A stretch of DNA of 64,000 nt from Oxyruncus cristatus. Taxonomy: Eukaryota > Chordata > Aves > Passeriformes > Cotingidae. Position numbers and translations under genes: made by a program. Below the pieces are notes generated by a model. It was not told where the DNA came from, ran no database searches, and worked only from the letters and a program-made list of their open reading frames with translations. How positions within the stretch are numbered: position 1 is the stretch's first letter; the number at the start of each line of letters is the position of its first letter. This document shows, piece after piece, positions 54,473 through 64,000 of this stretch. The stretch lies in contig VXAY01007405.1 in assembly GCA_013399855.1 (NCBI GenBank), forward strand, positions 496,741 through 560,740, in the 5' to 3' direction.

Positions 54473-54682
54473 CCTCTCCATGTCTTGTTTCCTATTCAGC
54501 CTCTCCATGTCTTGTTTTCTGTTCAACCTCTCCATGTCTTGTTTCCTATTCAGCCCCTCCATGTCTTGTTCTCTGTTCAACCTCTCCATATCTTGTTTTC
54601 TGTTCAACCTCTCCAAGTCTTGTTTTCTGTTCAACCTCTCCATGTCTTGTTTTCCACCCAACCTCTCCATGTCTTGTTTTCC
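54473..54682. repeat. 27-bp minisatellite, about 7.8 copies
   Basis: Copies start at 54473, 54500, 54527, 54554, 54581, 54608, 54635 and 54662 (the last partial). The unit begins CCTCTCCATGTCTTGTTTTC and ends TGTTCAA or TATTCAG. Because 27 is a multiple of three and the unit has no stop in several frames, long frames appear on both strands (minus-strand nonapeptide MERLNRKQD). I see no promoter, splice or family evidence for a protein. Confidence 0.96.
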
Positions 54683-55337
54683 TCACCTGTGCTGTGCACC
54701 AATAACACACCAAGTTGTAACTGTGAGCTTAACACTGAACTGAAAAGCCAAATAACCAGTCCTTTGGGAAGGGCTGCCCCCCTTTCCACGTGGGAAGGCC
54801 CAGCACCTCACTTGTGGGGCTCTTTGCAACCGCCCTGGGCAGGTCCCAGCGTAGGGAAAACAATTTTCCTGGAAGGGCTCTTAAAAAAGTCAACAGGGCA
54901 CAGAACAGATTGAGTTACAAGATGAGGGTCTAACGCCACGAACCCATAAAACCACGGAATAATTTGGGCAGACGTTTCTCAAAGGCTGCCTTTCATTTTC
55001 AGAGCTGTTTGCAGGGAGCTGTGGCCTCGTGCAGCTCTGCACGTCATTTATTAATATCAACTGTGAAGGAGACACTAAATGCTGACTTCTCCTACATAGC
55101 AAGTGACAGGGGTCAGTGGAGAATCAGGCCCTTCAGAAACCCACCACGACATTTCTAACACACGTATTTGAACGTGTAAGTTCAAGGCAGGAGGTGTCAA
55201 TTAAAAGTAATTACGTTTGTAGGGTCTCCAGGGTGAAGCAGCTCCACCGCTACGAGGACACTGCTCAATCCCGGGACTGTTTATTCCCTGAGCTCCAGCT
55301 CTGCAAGCACAGCATTGAAGCAGTTGGTTCAACAGTT

Positions 55338-55378
55338 GAAGCCCAGATTTACGAAGCCCAGATTTACAAAGCCCAGAT
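55338..55378. repeat. 15-bp tandem repeat, three copies
   Basis: GAAGCCCAGATTTAC is repeated with small changes (GAAGCCCAGATTTAC, AAAGCCCAGATC). Confidence 0.88.
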
Positions 55379-56794
55379 CCCACCCTAAGCTCTGCTACAG
55401 GCTGCGTGATTATTTGGCAAGTTGTTGAGACCGTATTTCTCGTTTTATGTGCTCAAATCAATAGGAGACAAATGGCTAAGTGCCTCCAAAGCCTCCAGCT
55501 TTGGGTTTGCTGAGCGTACAGCAGGAGTGACGGGACTTCCCTCTGTCACTGGGGGGGATCTGAAGCCAGATCTGTACAGAAGTGCTCAGGAGCAACTGTA
55601 ATGGGGGCCATAAAAGGGCTTTGGGGGAGGAATACGACAGCGTTACTCGTCAGAAACGGAAACAAAACTGCAATTAGGCTGCCCAACTGCAGGGGGAAAT
55701 GGGTCCACAGTCACAACAGTTCGAGCAAATCAGCCCACTTTGTAATTAGGAAGAACATACCCACTGTCAACGGCCACAGTGTGGGCTTGTTAAAATAACA
55801 CGTGGTAAATTTGGATTGTGCCGCCACACGCCTGGAGTGAGGCATAAACACTGCACTGTAGAGGGGTAGAAAGGAACAAAAAACAATTGAGGCAATGATG
55901 ATACCAATCAAAAGCTGCCCAGAAGACTTTACATCCCAGCCTCTTTTAGGAGAGGTCCAGAGCACAGACCCTGCGGTCCCGGCAGTGACATCAGCTCCCC
56001 TTGCTGAGGAGGTTCTGTCAGATGATAAATGAGCAGACCCCCAAGCCCACCTCACACCTAGATGTGGAACAGCGCGTGATCCGAAGGAATGTGGGGCCAA
56101 AACACACGAGGGGCGAGAATAAGCTGAATGCCAAAATTGTCTCCCCGCGGAGCGCAACAATCGAGCTGAGTCCAGACCTGCAGCTCTCTGAGGAGTCACA
56201 GAGAAAAATGGTTTCAAAAAAACATTAAACATGAATGCACCTACTTTCAGCATTATTTCTCCTGGTTTTTTCTTCTTTTTTTTTTTTTTCTTTTTTTCTG
56301 TTTCTTTATTTCTCTCTCCCCACCAGCCACCCACCCCTCCCACCCCACCACTCTCTACATCTGTACTTTATTCAATGAACACATCTGCATTCTTTCTCTC
56401 TGTTTTTGGCCAGAAACTCTATCCAACCTTTATCACTGACACCTCTCTGCAGTTTCAAATTCCAACCTTGTGCCAAATCCCCATTTCCTGCTGCTTAATT
56501 TCCATTCATTTACTCTTGTTTTTGCTTCTTCTGCCATTCCCAGCATGGACCAGCTCCAACCCAGCTTCTTCTAATTTTTTAAGGAAGGCTCCCTATTGAG
56601 TGCTATTGGAACTTGATCTGCTGCTCCAAGCCAATGGCTGGCTATTGTTTATACTACCTAACAACAGTTGCCAATATTACTGCTTTTTTCCTTTTCTTTA
56701 CTTCACTCTCTAAGTGTATATCCTAAGACCCAAGAGACCTCCTCTCCACATATGGTGACCCATTAGGTCTGGTTTTATTATTATTTCTGCAGAA

Positions 56795-56795
56795 N
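56795..56795. other. Single ambiguous base
   Basis: One N in otherwise ordinary sequence (CAGAANGTTTAC). Confidence 0.99.
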
Positions 56796-57179
56796 GTTTA
56801 CACAGGTCTGTTGATCTGGCTCTGCTCCTGCATGTGGAATAAACTGGTGTTAGGACTGTGGTCTTTAAAGAAAAAAATCGTCCTCTTAGTGGCTCGCACA
56901 GGTGGAACCCAAAAGCTTGGAAAGTTCCTGCACTCTTGGCAGAGGATTCCAGTTCCAAGTCACACAGAACTGTTCTGGTGGGTTTGCAAAGTGTCTCTCG
57001 CCCCTTTTCACACAGAGAGGAGGTGCTGTTAATAAGTGGGAAGCGGAGTTTCAGCGCTCTCACTCACCTTGAGCAGGTGCCACCTACCAACAGGTAACAG
57101 AGGATCAGGCAGAGGACCAAGACACTGAGGTAAAGTGACCCTAAGCAAGAAATGATGTTCCCCTCAAGCTGCAGATTGA

Positions 57180-57620
57180 AAGGCCTGGATCTCTCCTTCA
57201 TGACACTGCATTTGGTGCCTTTCTTCCACATCCACCAGGTCCTCTAGACCAGCTCCTCCTTGGCACCTCCTTCCTCCCCCTCAGCTTATTCCAGCAATCC
57301 CTACACGTTCCCTTGGACTCCCACTTCAAAGTATCCTCACAGACTCCTCCACCTCTCCCTAAGTATTCTCTTCCACTCTTGTGGGGGGTGAGGACTCCAA
57401 AAACGCTTTTATTCAAGGACTTCTTAAATTAAAATGAATAAATACTCCTGGCATCCCCATCTGCAGCACCCGTGCCTTCATCCCCTCTCCAAAACAACCC
57501 CTGCACCCAGTGAACAACAGTGGCATCAGGTCCTCCTGCTCCTCTCCCTCTGGTGTAACTCAGAACTTCAGCCTCCAGCTTTCAGCACCTTCACCCTTCT
57601 TAGATTTGGGCTTTTCCCTT
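57180..57620. other. Pyrimidine-rich stretch
   Basis: The plus strand is strongly biased to C and T over more than 400 bases (for example CTCCTCCTTGGCACCTCCTT), without a clear repeat unit. A similar biased stretch with a long T run lies at 56255-56600. I recognise no gene or repeat family. Confidence 0.6.
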
Positions 57621-60600
57621 TAGCCTAATGGCTGCAGATCTGAAATTTGGACAGTGAACCGCTATTATTAAATCATCTCTTCTCCTTTTTGGGCAGTAGA
57701 GAACCTCATTGTGAGGGCAGTCGAGGGGACAACCATGTATTTCACTTTGGTGGGAGCTGATGGTTTTACAGCTGGCAAAATTAGATCCCACTGCCTCCCT
57801 TAAACTTCTCATTGACCTTCCTGGGAGAGAAAGAACTCAAGCAACAGTTTGTTCAAAACACGTCCACACACACAGAGCAAAATTCCAGCCCCAGAGCGTC
57901 CAAGGGGAGCTGAAATGTGCCCCAACACCGTCCCCTCTCCCTGCCTTGTGCAGCACTGGTGTTGTAGCTCAGGCTTCCAGAGGGACTGTGCCTGCTTGTG
58001 AGGATTTATGGCACAGATGTGCTGCACACTCTGCTGAGCTGCGTCCCCTTTTTGTTTATTTGTTCGTTCTATTCAGAGCAATGACAGTAAATTTTGAAAG
58101 CAGCACGCTTTTTCACAGCTCTGGCCCTGTTTGCACGTTTTCCAGCAGTGGGCAGACAACACTGCATCTCACAGCTCTTCCACGTGCCCAAGAGCAACAG
58201 TTGTCTGACCAAGTCCACCTGCCAGAGTCAAGCTGTAATTATGAGGAAAATAAAGTGCAGTTTTAACTCTCGGACAGGGACTAATACAGCCTGACAGGCA
58301 AGAGGGAAGGGTGAGATTTGGGAAAACTGCTTTCTAGATGTATCTCTGAACTGAAGAGTCAGACAGGAGATCAAGGGCAATGTGGCTTTCATAAATCAGA
58401 GAAACACCATGGGGCTGATTGGAGCTCTCTTGGTCATCTCTCCTGTAATCCTCCCACTTCCTCTCCAAGGTCAACACATGTTCTCGTCTCTGTTTGGCCT
58501 GGGAGCTCATCAGAGCAAATATTCTTTTCCTAAATTCCTAAAAGCAGAATTCTTCATCCATCTTGGTGTGCCAAAGGCACTGGAACTGAATTTAGTGCTT
58601 CGAGCCCCACGTTCCAGCCCAGCCCGGCCAAGATCCGGGAGAGGCTCCCACTGACATCAGCTTTCCTCTCAGAAGGAACAAAAGACAGCAAAGTGCATCC
58701 TTAGCCCATGTTAATTAAGACACAGGCAGCTATGAAGATCCCAGCAAAGGCAGTGCAGTTTTGTATGAATGAGTTTTAAAGAGCCTAAAACAAAGCTTTA
58801 TCTCCTCCGGTGTCATCCTGACCCGCTAACAAGTGTGAACACCACAGACGAGCTTTCTCCCCACTCAGTTTGTCCTGCCCCTTGAAAGTCATGCATCTGT
58901 CTCCCATTTATTTTTATGAAGATATTCCTCTCGGTTTCGAACATTCCTCTAACATGAGGGATTTTCTCTAAGTCCCTCCTTAATATTCCTTGACACTTCA
59001 TTTGTTGCACAGCACGGCCTGGTCCTGCCTGAACCCCACCCCGGCAGCAGCTGAAATATGGGGTGCATGCACAGAATACCCTTTCACTGCCTTCTTTTAT
59101 TGATTATTAACACTTTAAGGGCACAGAAAGCAGGCAGAGCTCGCACCTGCCCTCAAACTGTACCAGCAGCAACAGTGGTAACACAAGTGTGTTCACACAT
59201 CCACGTGGCTGACGATAAAGTGATTTACTGCTGATCAGGATCACGTGTAAACTCATGTTTACTACAACAACCAGCAATCTTTTTTCTTTTTCCTTTTCTT
59301 TCTTTTAAAAAAAAGCTATTAGCCTGAAAATAGGCTTTTATATCAGTTTTTTTTTTTTTTCCTCACCAGGAGGAAATTCCTCCTGGAATTCTGGTCGCTC
59401 CTACTGACCCAGAAGCAGGGATCACAAAGGTGATACACATTTAGTCTCAAATGTTTTGTTCTTCTAATCCTTGTTATGGTCCACGTGGCTTAGAAGAGGC
59501 TAAAAATGTCACAGTGTGTGATTAATAGCATTTTTACAAGCAGAGAATTCGTGTATGAGGCTTCAATGTGCAAAACAAAAATCAAAAAGGTATTTGCAGT
59601 TTGTTACATTTTCATGGCAAGCAAAAGCTATCGGAAGTACAAAAGTATTTGATCATCACTTTTTAAAGTAAGGGGGTTGATTTTAAAACAAAATTCTGTT
59701 TTTAAACCCGAAAATTGCACAAACTCAGAGATCAAACAAAATTCTAGCCTGAGCCAACCTGAAATTTCCTATTTTCGGTATTTCACTGGGTTGAAAAATG
59801 TTTCATTTGCCATCCCTGCAGTACTTTAAGCAATAAACTGCAGTGTCAATTAACAACACGGCTCTGTTCAAACCCCTGCTTTGTGGAACGGTCATACACC
59901 GAAAATCAGAGAGTTTTGCTGTCAGAGAGGGGGTAGAGTGAGGAGGACGAGATTTGCACAAGAGGATCTGTTGCAGATTTAACAAATTACTCAGAATTCC
60001 CCCACCCTTTGCTGGGAACCCTCCTCCCTCCTGCCCCCAGCCCAGCCCTTCCCTGGGACCTCGCACAGATGACACACGAGCACCAGCACAGCAGGTATCA
60101 GGATTTTGGCAAGGCTTTCACAAGTTTAACTCTGGCCAGGGCTCGGAACCGTCGTTGTTGGCCACGAGCTGCGTGATTGCAACTGTGGGATTATTCCCTT
60201 GGGCGCGGGGAGCTGCCACATCCCCGAGCCAGCGCTGCACCCCGACTCCAGCCCTGGGGCTGGGGTTTGCCCCAGGGCTCTGAAAAACCCCGGCCCAGCA
60301 CCTCGGACCTGTTTGCCCCACTTGAAAAGGGAGAAAGGAAAGGAATCCGTGGGCTGGTGGTGCCAGAGCCGAGCCGGGGATTTGGGGAATGAAAGCCCGA
60401 GGAGGTTGTTTCACGTGCCGATGTGGTTTCTGGGCTCAACACCCCGTGTTGATCCAATCTGTCGTGAGTGCAAGTCCCCCTTGGCAGCCACTGTCTTGTG
60501 CTGATGGTGAGCAGCACCTACCAGAGCCAGGCCTGACCCCAGCGCTGCTGCAGCACAAACAAGACAGGCTTCGGACATTTTGGGGGGGAATAACTGCAAA

Positions 60601-60949
60601 TAGAATCCAAGTTGCCGTGGGGAAGGCACAACCCAAATACTAAGTGCAGCAGCGCTCATAAACCCGGACAAATAGATGCCACATATTTTGGTGCTGACTC
60701 GTGTGTCAGTACAAATTCCGTTTTGCAAGAAACCCCTGAGTTATGACATCATTTGAAAAGTATTTCGGTGTTTCTTCCCCCTCCCAGATCCCGCAGCAAG
60801 TTTGCTGCTCTCTTGGTAGCTCTGCACCCCTGGCAGCCTGTAAATCTTGCTGAGGATAAAAAATAGAGGGTATCAGCACGAGGTACACATTCCCCCCTGT
60901 GCATTAAAGCCCTTCTGAAAGCTCCAAAAGGAAACAGCTTTCAGCTCAC

Positions 60950-61270
60950 TACAGAGCACAAGTGCAACACAGGATATTTTTCCAGCTCACTGATATTTCA
61001 TAAATACCATTTGTTGTCATGTGGTTAAATTAAAAACTCAGGATATCAAACATCAAACAGTATGTTAATGTCAAGTATGCTTGAATAAATACTAAAGAGT
61101 TCAACTGACTGAAATATGTGGACTACGAGCTAATTAAGAAAGAAGCAGGTGTGAAAAAAACCTAATTTAAGCAATTTTTTTTTCATAATTAATAATGTTT
61201 ACTTGTAGTTCCCCTTATAATAAGGCTCCAGTTTAACCTCCAGAGGATTCAGAGCTGTAATCCAGCATTT
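60950..61270. promoter_or_regulatory. Candidate conserved non-coding element
   Basis: Mostly repeat-free AT-rich sequence with GAGCTAATTAAGAAAG, TTCATAATTAATAATG and CCCCTTATAATAAGG. Judged from texture only. Confidence 0.22.
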
Positions 61271-61632
61271 TAAAAATAATAATTGAACACGGCATTTTTA
61301 AAAGGAGATCAGTTTTCAAACCTGGATAATCTGCCTGGCAGATATTCAGAGAGGGTTTTTGGTCTAAATAACGGTGCAGCTTTGTACCAATTGGATCAGC
61401 CACCAAGCAAATCCCCCAAACAACCTGGTTCAGTGTCTGTCCTGCTAATTCCTGCGGGGATTACAGCAGGAACAAGGGGGGAAAGGCTCGGTGTGATGGA
61501 TGGAAAACCCCTCCACTCAGCAAAACCAACAAGGGCAGGCAGGTAATTTGGGGGCTGGGTTTCCTGGAGGGTCTGAAACTTCTCAGGAGGAACAGTGTCT
61601 CTAGGACATTATAGTCTACTTTTACGTAGGCC

Positions 61633-61729
61633 AAAATAAAATAAAATAAAATAAAAATAAAGTAAAATAAAATAAAATAAAATAAAATAAAATAAAATAA
61701 AATAAAATAAAATAAAATAAAATAAAATA
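61633..61729. repeat. (AAAAT)n pentanucleotide microsatellite
   Basis: About 19 units of AAAAT, with one interruption (AAAAATAAAGT) near 61654-61663. It is long and nearly pure, so it is probably length-polymorphic. Confidence 0.96.
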
Positions 61730-62010
61730 TAAAAACCAACATTATGATTTTTATTTGAACTATTCTGGCAGCCTCCACGCAGCCAATCAACTAATCCAGG
61801 GCTGTGTTTAATGCAGAATTTCTGTCCAAGAAGGCAAATGGAAGTACAGGAGGAGAAAATGGCTACAGATGTGAAAACAGACCTGGAATATTTCATTGAC
61901 ATGACATATCTACTGCATTTAATTAAAAGAAGAATGTATGGGAACAATGCATCCTACTCAATTCGGGCCGGGGGAACAAAATAGGACTGGATTAGATAGG
62001 ACAACTCTAA

Positions 62011-62020
62011 TCCCCAGGGA
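62011..62020. promoter_or_regulatory. Perfect EBF consensus palindrome (TCCCNNGGGA)
   Basis: TCCCCAGGGA, followed two bases later by a further half-site ATTCCC (62022-62027), in unique sequence of the large intron. Confidence 0.4.
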
Positions 62021-62283
62021 GATTCCCAGATTTAATGGGAGCGCCACATGTTTGATATGTAGGGAAGCAAGTGGGTGTTCCTGGACCTGGTCCACTATTC
62101 ATCATAATACCCCAGCCTTGTTCATTCCCAGTGAGGAGGCTTAAAACCATGAAACCATATGTAGAATATTAAAAATCATTTAAAGCTGAAGCGAACATTA
62201 TGAAACCGTGCGCCGGGGGCCAGGAGCCCTCGGAGTGCTCCTTTTCCCGGTGATCCTGGGGAGGGCAGGGAAGGCAATCCCAC

Positions 62284-62285
62284 GT

Positions 62286-62331
<46 letters not shown>
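62284..62331. repeat. (GT)n microsatellite with GC interruptions at one end
   Basis: GTGTGCGTGTGCG passes into about 17 pure GT units. The alternating purine-pyrimidine run could adopt Z-DNA. Confidence 0.96.
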
Positions 62332-62334
<3 letters not shown>

Positions 62335-62589
62335 CATGCCCACACCCCCTCACCCCTTCGTGTCTGTGGCGTTCGGTGCAACCAGGGCTCCTCAACTAAT
62401 CCCGCGGCGAGCTCGTTGCCAATAATTGGTGCCCCCTTTAATACCTGCAGCATCAACGCTTTCCTTTGTAATTAAACGCCAGAAACTCCACTTCTGGTTT
62501 TCCCCTCCTACTATCTTGGTGTTTAAACTTTCTTATTTTTTTTTTTTCCCCCCCCCCCCGCTTTTTTTTTTCCTGACGTTAAATTGTTT

Positions 62590-62830
62590 CTCAGGCGCAG
62601 TCAGTAACTTTACTATATTCTCGCTGCCTCTGAATTAATCATGGCCCTGCACTAACCACATGGAATTTAATTTCCCATAAGAGAAGTGTTTACTTTGGTT
62701 TACTTTGTTGGAACTCGACGTACTTATACAGTCTATAAAGATTTACTGTAACATATTTTGTTAAGCAACATTAAAGCCTGTGCTGACAGATCTTGTCTTG
62801 CATTACTTCACTTACGTTCAGGTCTTTAAT
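62590..62830. promoter_or_regulatory. Candidate conserved non-coding element
   Basis: Unique sequence between a C/T homopolymer block (62536-62572) and a T run (62831-62840). It contains CTGAATTAATCATGGCC, CACATGGAATTTAATTTCCC and GTTTACTTTGGTTTACTTTG (two forkhead-like GTTTAC cores 10 bp apart). Judged from texture only. Confidence 0.3.
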
Positions 62831-63161
62831 GTTTTTTTTTTCTTTCTATCCACCACTGCACCGAGGAGGCAGCAGGTCCAGCTTAGATAGGCCTGTTTCA
62901 AAAGCAGGAATCCTGGGGCCATATTCTGCCTCAGGTTTATTCACAGCAAACCACTCCTGAATTTTTATTGAGGTCGTTGGAGCCATCGGGATGAATGAAC
63001 AGGAGACGAGAACTTTGCTATTTAATCCCTCGTTGTGCATTAATTCGATCTGAATTTGTGGCATATGAGAGGTAAAGGAAATTTAAGGTAAAGGTAACAG
63101 CAGATAAAGCAGTACAGGGGCAGGAAAAATTGAGGATTGTAGTCTTGTGGTCCAGCAAGAT

Positions 63162-63359
63162 TAGATATCGGGAAGGAATTCCTCCCTGTGAGGGTGGGGA
63201 GGGGCTGGGAGGGAATTCCCAGAGAAGCTCTGGCTGCCCTTGGATCCCTGGAAGGGAAGGCCAGGTTGGAGCAACCTGGGCTAGTGGGAGGTGTCCCTGC
63301 CCATGGAAGAGGGTGGAACTGGACGAGCTTTAAGGTCCTTTCCAACCCGAATCAATGGG
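63162..63359 (+). mobile_element. CR1 LINE 3' fragment
   Basis: GGCCAGGTTGGAGCAACCTG, GGCTAGTGGGAGGTGTCCCT and TTTAAGGTCCTTTCCAACCC are forward CR1 3' blocks; the copy belongs to the same group as 52775-52928 and 3046-3335. Confidence 0.92.
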
Positions 63360-64000
63360 TCAAGTCATTCCTCCAAGCAGCTCGTTCCCTTTTCTCCCTT
63401 TCTTCCCTCTTTTATTGATTTGGCCCATTTACACTGACCTGTAAATTCAGTGCTCAGGCACTTTGTGAGGATGGTCTCAGCAGAAGGAGCTTCCCCGTGG
63501 AGCTGCCAGCACCCAAAACCACTGCAGCTGACAGCAACACAGAGCTTAAACCCCTGTCCTCCAGGGCTCAGCTTAAACACTCAGAGCTTCTGTGCCAGAA
63601 GTGCCACAGGAATCCACGGGAATTGTGATAGATCAGTGCCAGTGAAAGCTGAATTTGAGATCCCAGGAGCAGAAAGTTCCCCTAAATACCCCAGCACTGG
63701 AAAGCAGAGCTACACATCCACTGCATCAGGCAATCCCACTGCATTCAAGCACCCGTTTTTATTTGCTGTATCACTGAGCAAATTTGGTTAGGGAATTTAG
63801 GGAATTCTATTTAGAGCCAACAGGTTTTGGCAAAAGTTTCAGCACAGTATCTTGGTGGTAGCTGTGACCTGGCCATCCTGGTCTTCCCTCTCCCCCCAGT
63901 CTAATATTTAGTTCCCATTCTAACTGTGAGATGGACTTTTACCCCAGATCCAAAAAAGGCAGTGGGAGAAAGGGGGAAAAGAAATATTAATAAAACAAAA

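Larger units (their letters stand above)
22594..64000 (-). other. Large EBF2 intron (at least 41.4 kb) upstream of the 22512-22593 exon
   Basis: Everything to the right of the acceptor at 22594 appears to be a single intron, because I did not find the zinc-knuckle exon or any earlier EBF exon. A very long intron at this position is known in vertebrate EBF genes (from memory). Stretches without separate entries (22600-28100, 32700-37800, 38100-39900, 42200-43500, 45550-47300, 49550-51600, 53000-54400, 55400-60000) show short A/T runs, small duplications and no recognisable coding or RNA gene. I cannot exclude a short exon or a non-coding RNA. Confidence 0.65.

Noticed and set aside
54419..54913. 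Repetitive peptides from the 27-bp array (minus-strand nonapeptide; plus-strand frames)
   Set aside because: Frames stay open simply because the unit is a multiple of three without stops. No conserved flanking domain or gene signal is seen.
55711..56343. A 210-codon minus-strand open frame
   Set aside because: It begins within a poly-Lys run from the T homopolymer at 56268-56290 and has no recognisable domain.

Overview
This window is bird genomic DNA lying inside one large gene. I place it in a bird because of at least eleven CR1 LINE 3' ends. They are 5'-truncated, lack a poly-A tail, and the best preserved end in short repeats of the ATTCTRTG type. There is no prokaryotic gene organisation. 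Three runs of N (34079-34093, 48201, 56795) show a draft assembly. I cannot name the species.

The only gene I can support is a member of the EBF/COE (early B-cell factor, Collier/Olf/EBF) transcription factor family on the minus strand. Four consecutive coding exons are visible, in transcript order 22512-22593, 11128-11245, 9178-9308 and 8325-8451. Each has consensus splice sites and the phases join exactly. Together they encode about 152 residues: the C-terminal part of the DNA-binding domain and the complete TIG/IPT domain. Diagnostic residues exclude EBF1 and favour EBF2 over EBF3. The N-terminal exons, with the zinc knuckle, and the HLH and transactivation exons were not found and should lie outside the window, to the right and left respectively.

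Layout: 1-8324 is part of the intron after the TIG domain, with simple repeats, two CR1 copies and an EBF consensus site. 8325-11245 holds three exons separated by introns of 726 and 1819 bp; the larger intron carries a stretch that looks like a conserved non-coding element. 11246-22511 is an 11.3 kb intron with two CR1 copies and two EBF consensus palindromes. 22594-64000 is at least 41.4 kb of one upstream intron. It holds a dense CpG island (about 47455-48010) containing a perfect 13-bp inverted repeat, a second CpG-rich block (31750-32420), a decayed composite tandem repeat (44870-45520), a 27-bp minisatellite (54473-54682), microsatellites, seven CR1 fragments and several AT-rich unique stretches that could be regulatory elements.

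I found no new multi-gene system. The points most worth following up are regulatory: possible EBF autoregulatory sites inside an EBF gene, one of them carried by a CR1 insertion, and an intronic CpG island that could be an alternative promoter. Long open frames elsewhere come from CR1, GC-rich DNA or tandem repeats and are not annotated as genes.
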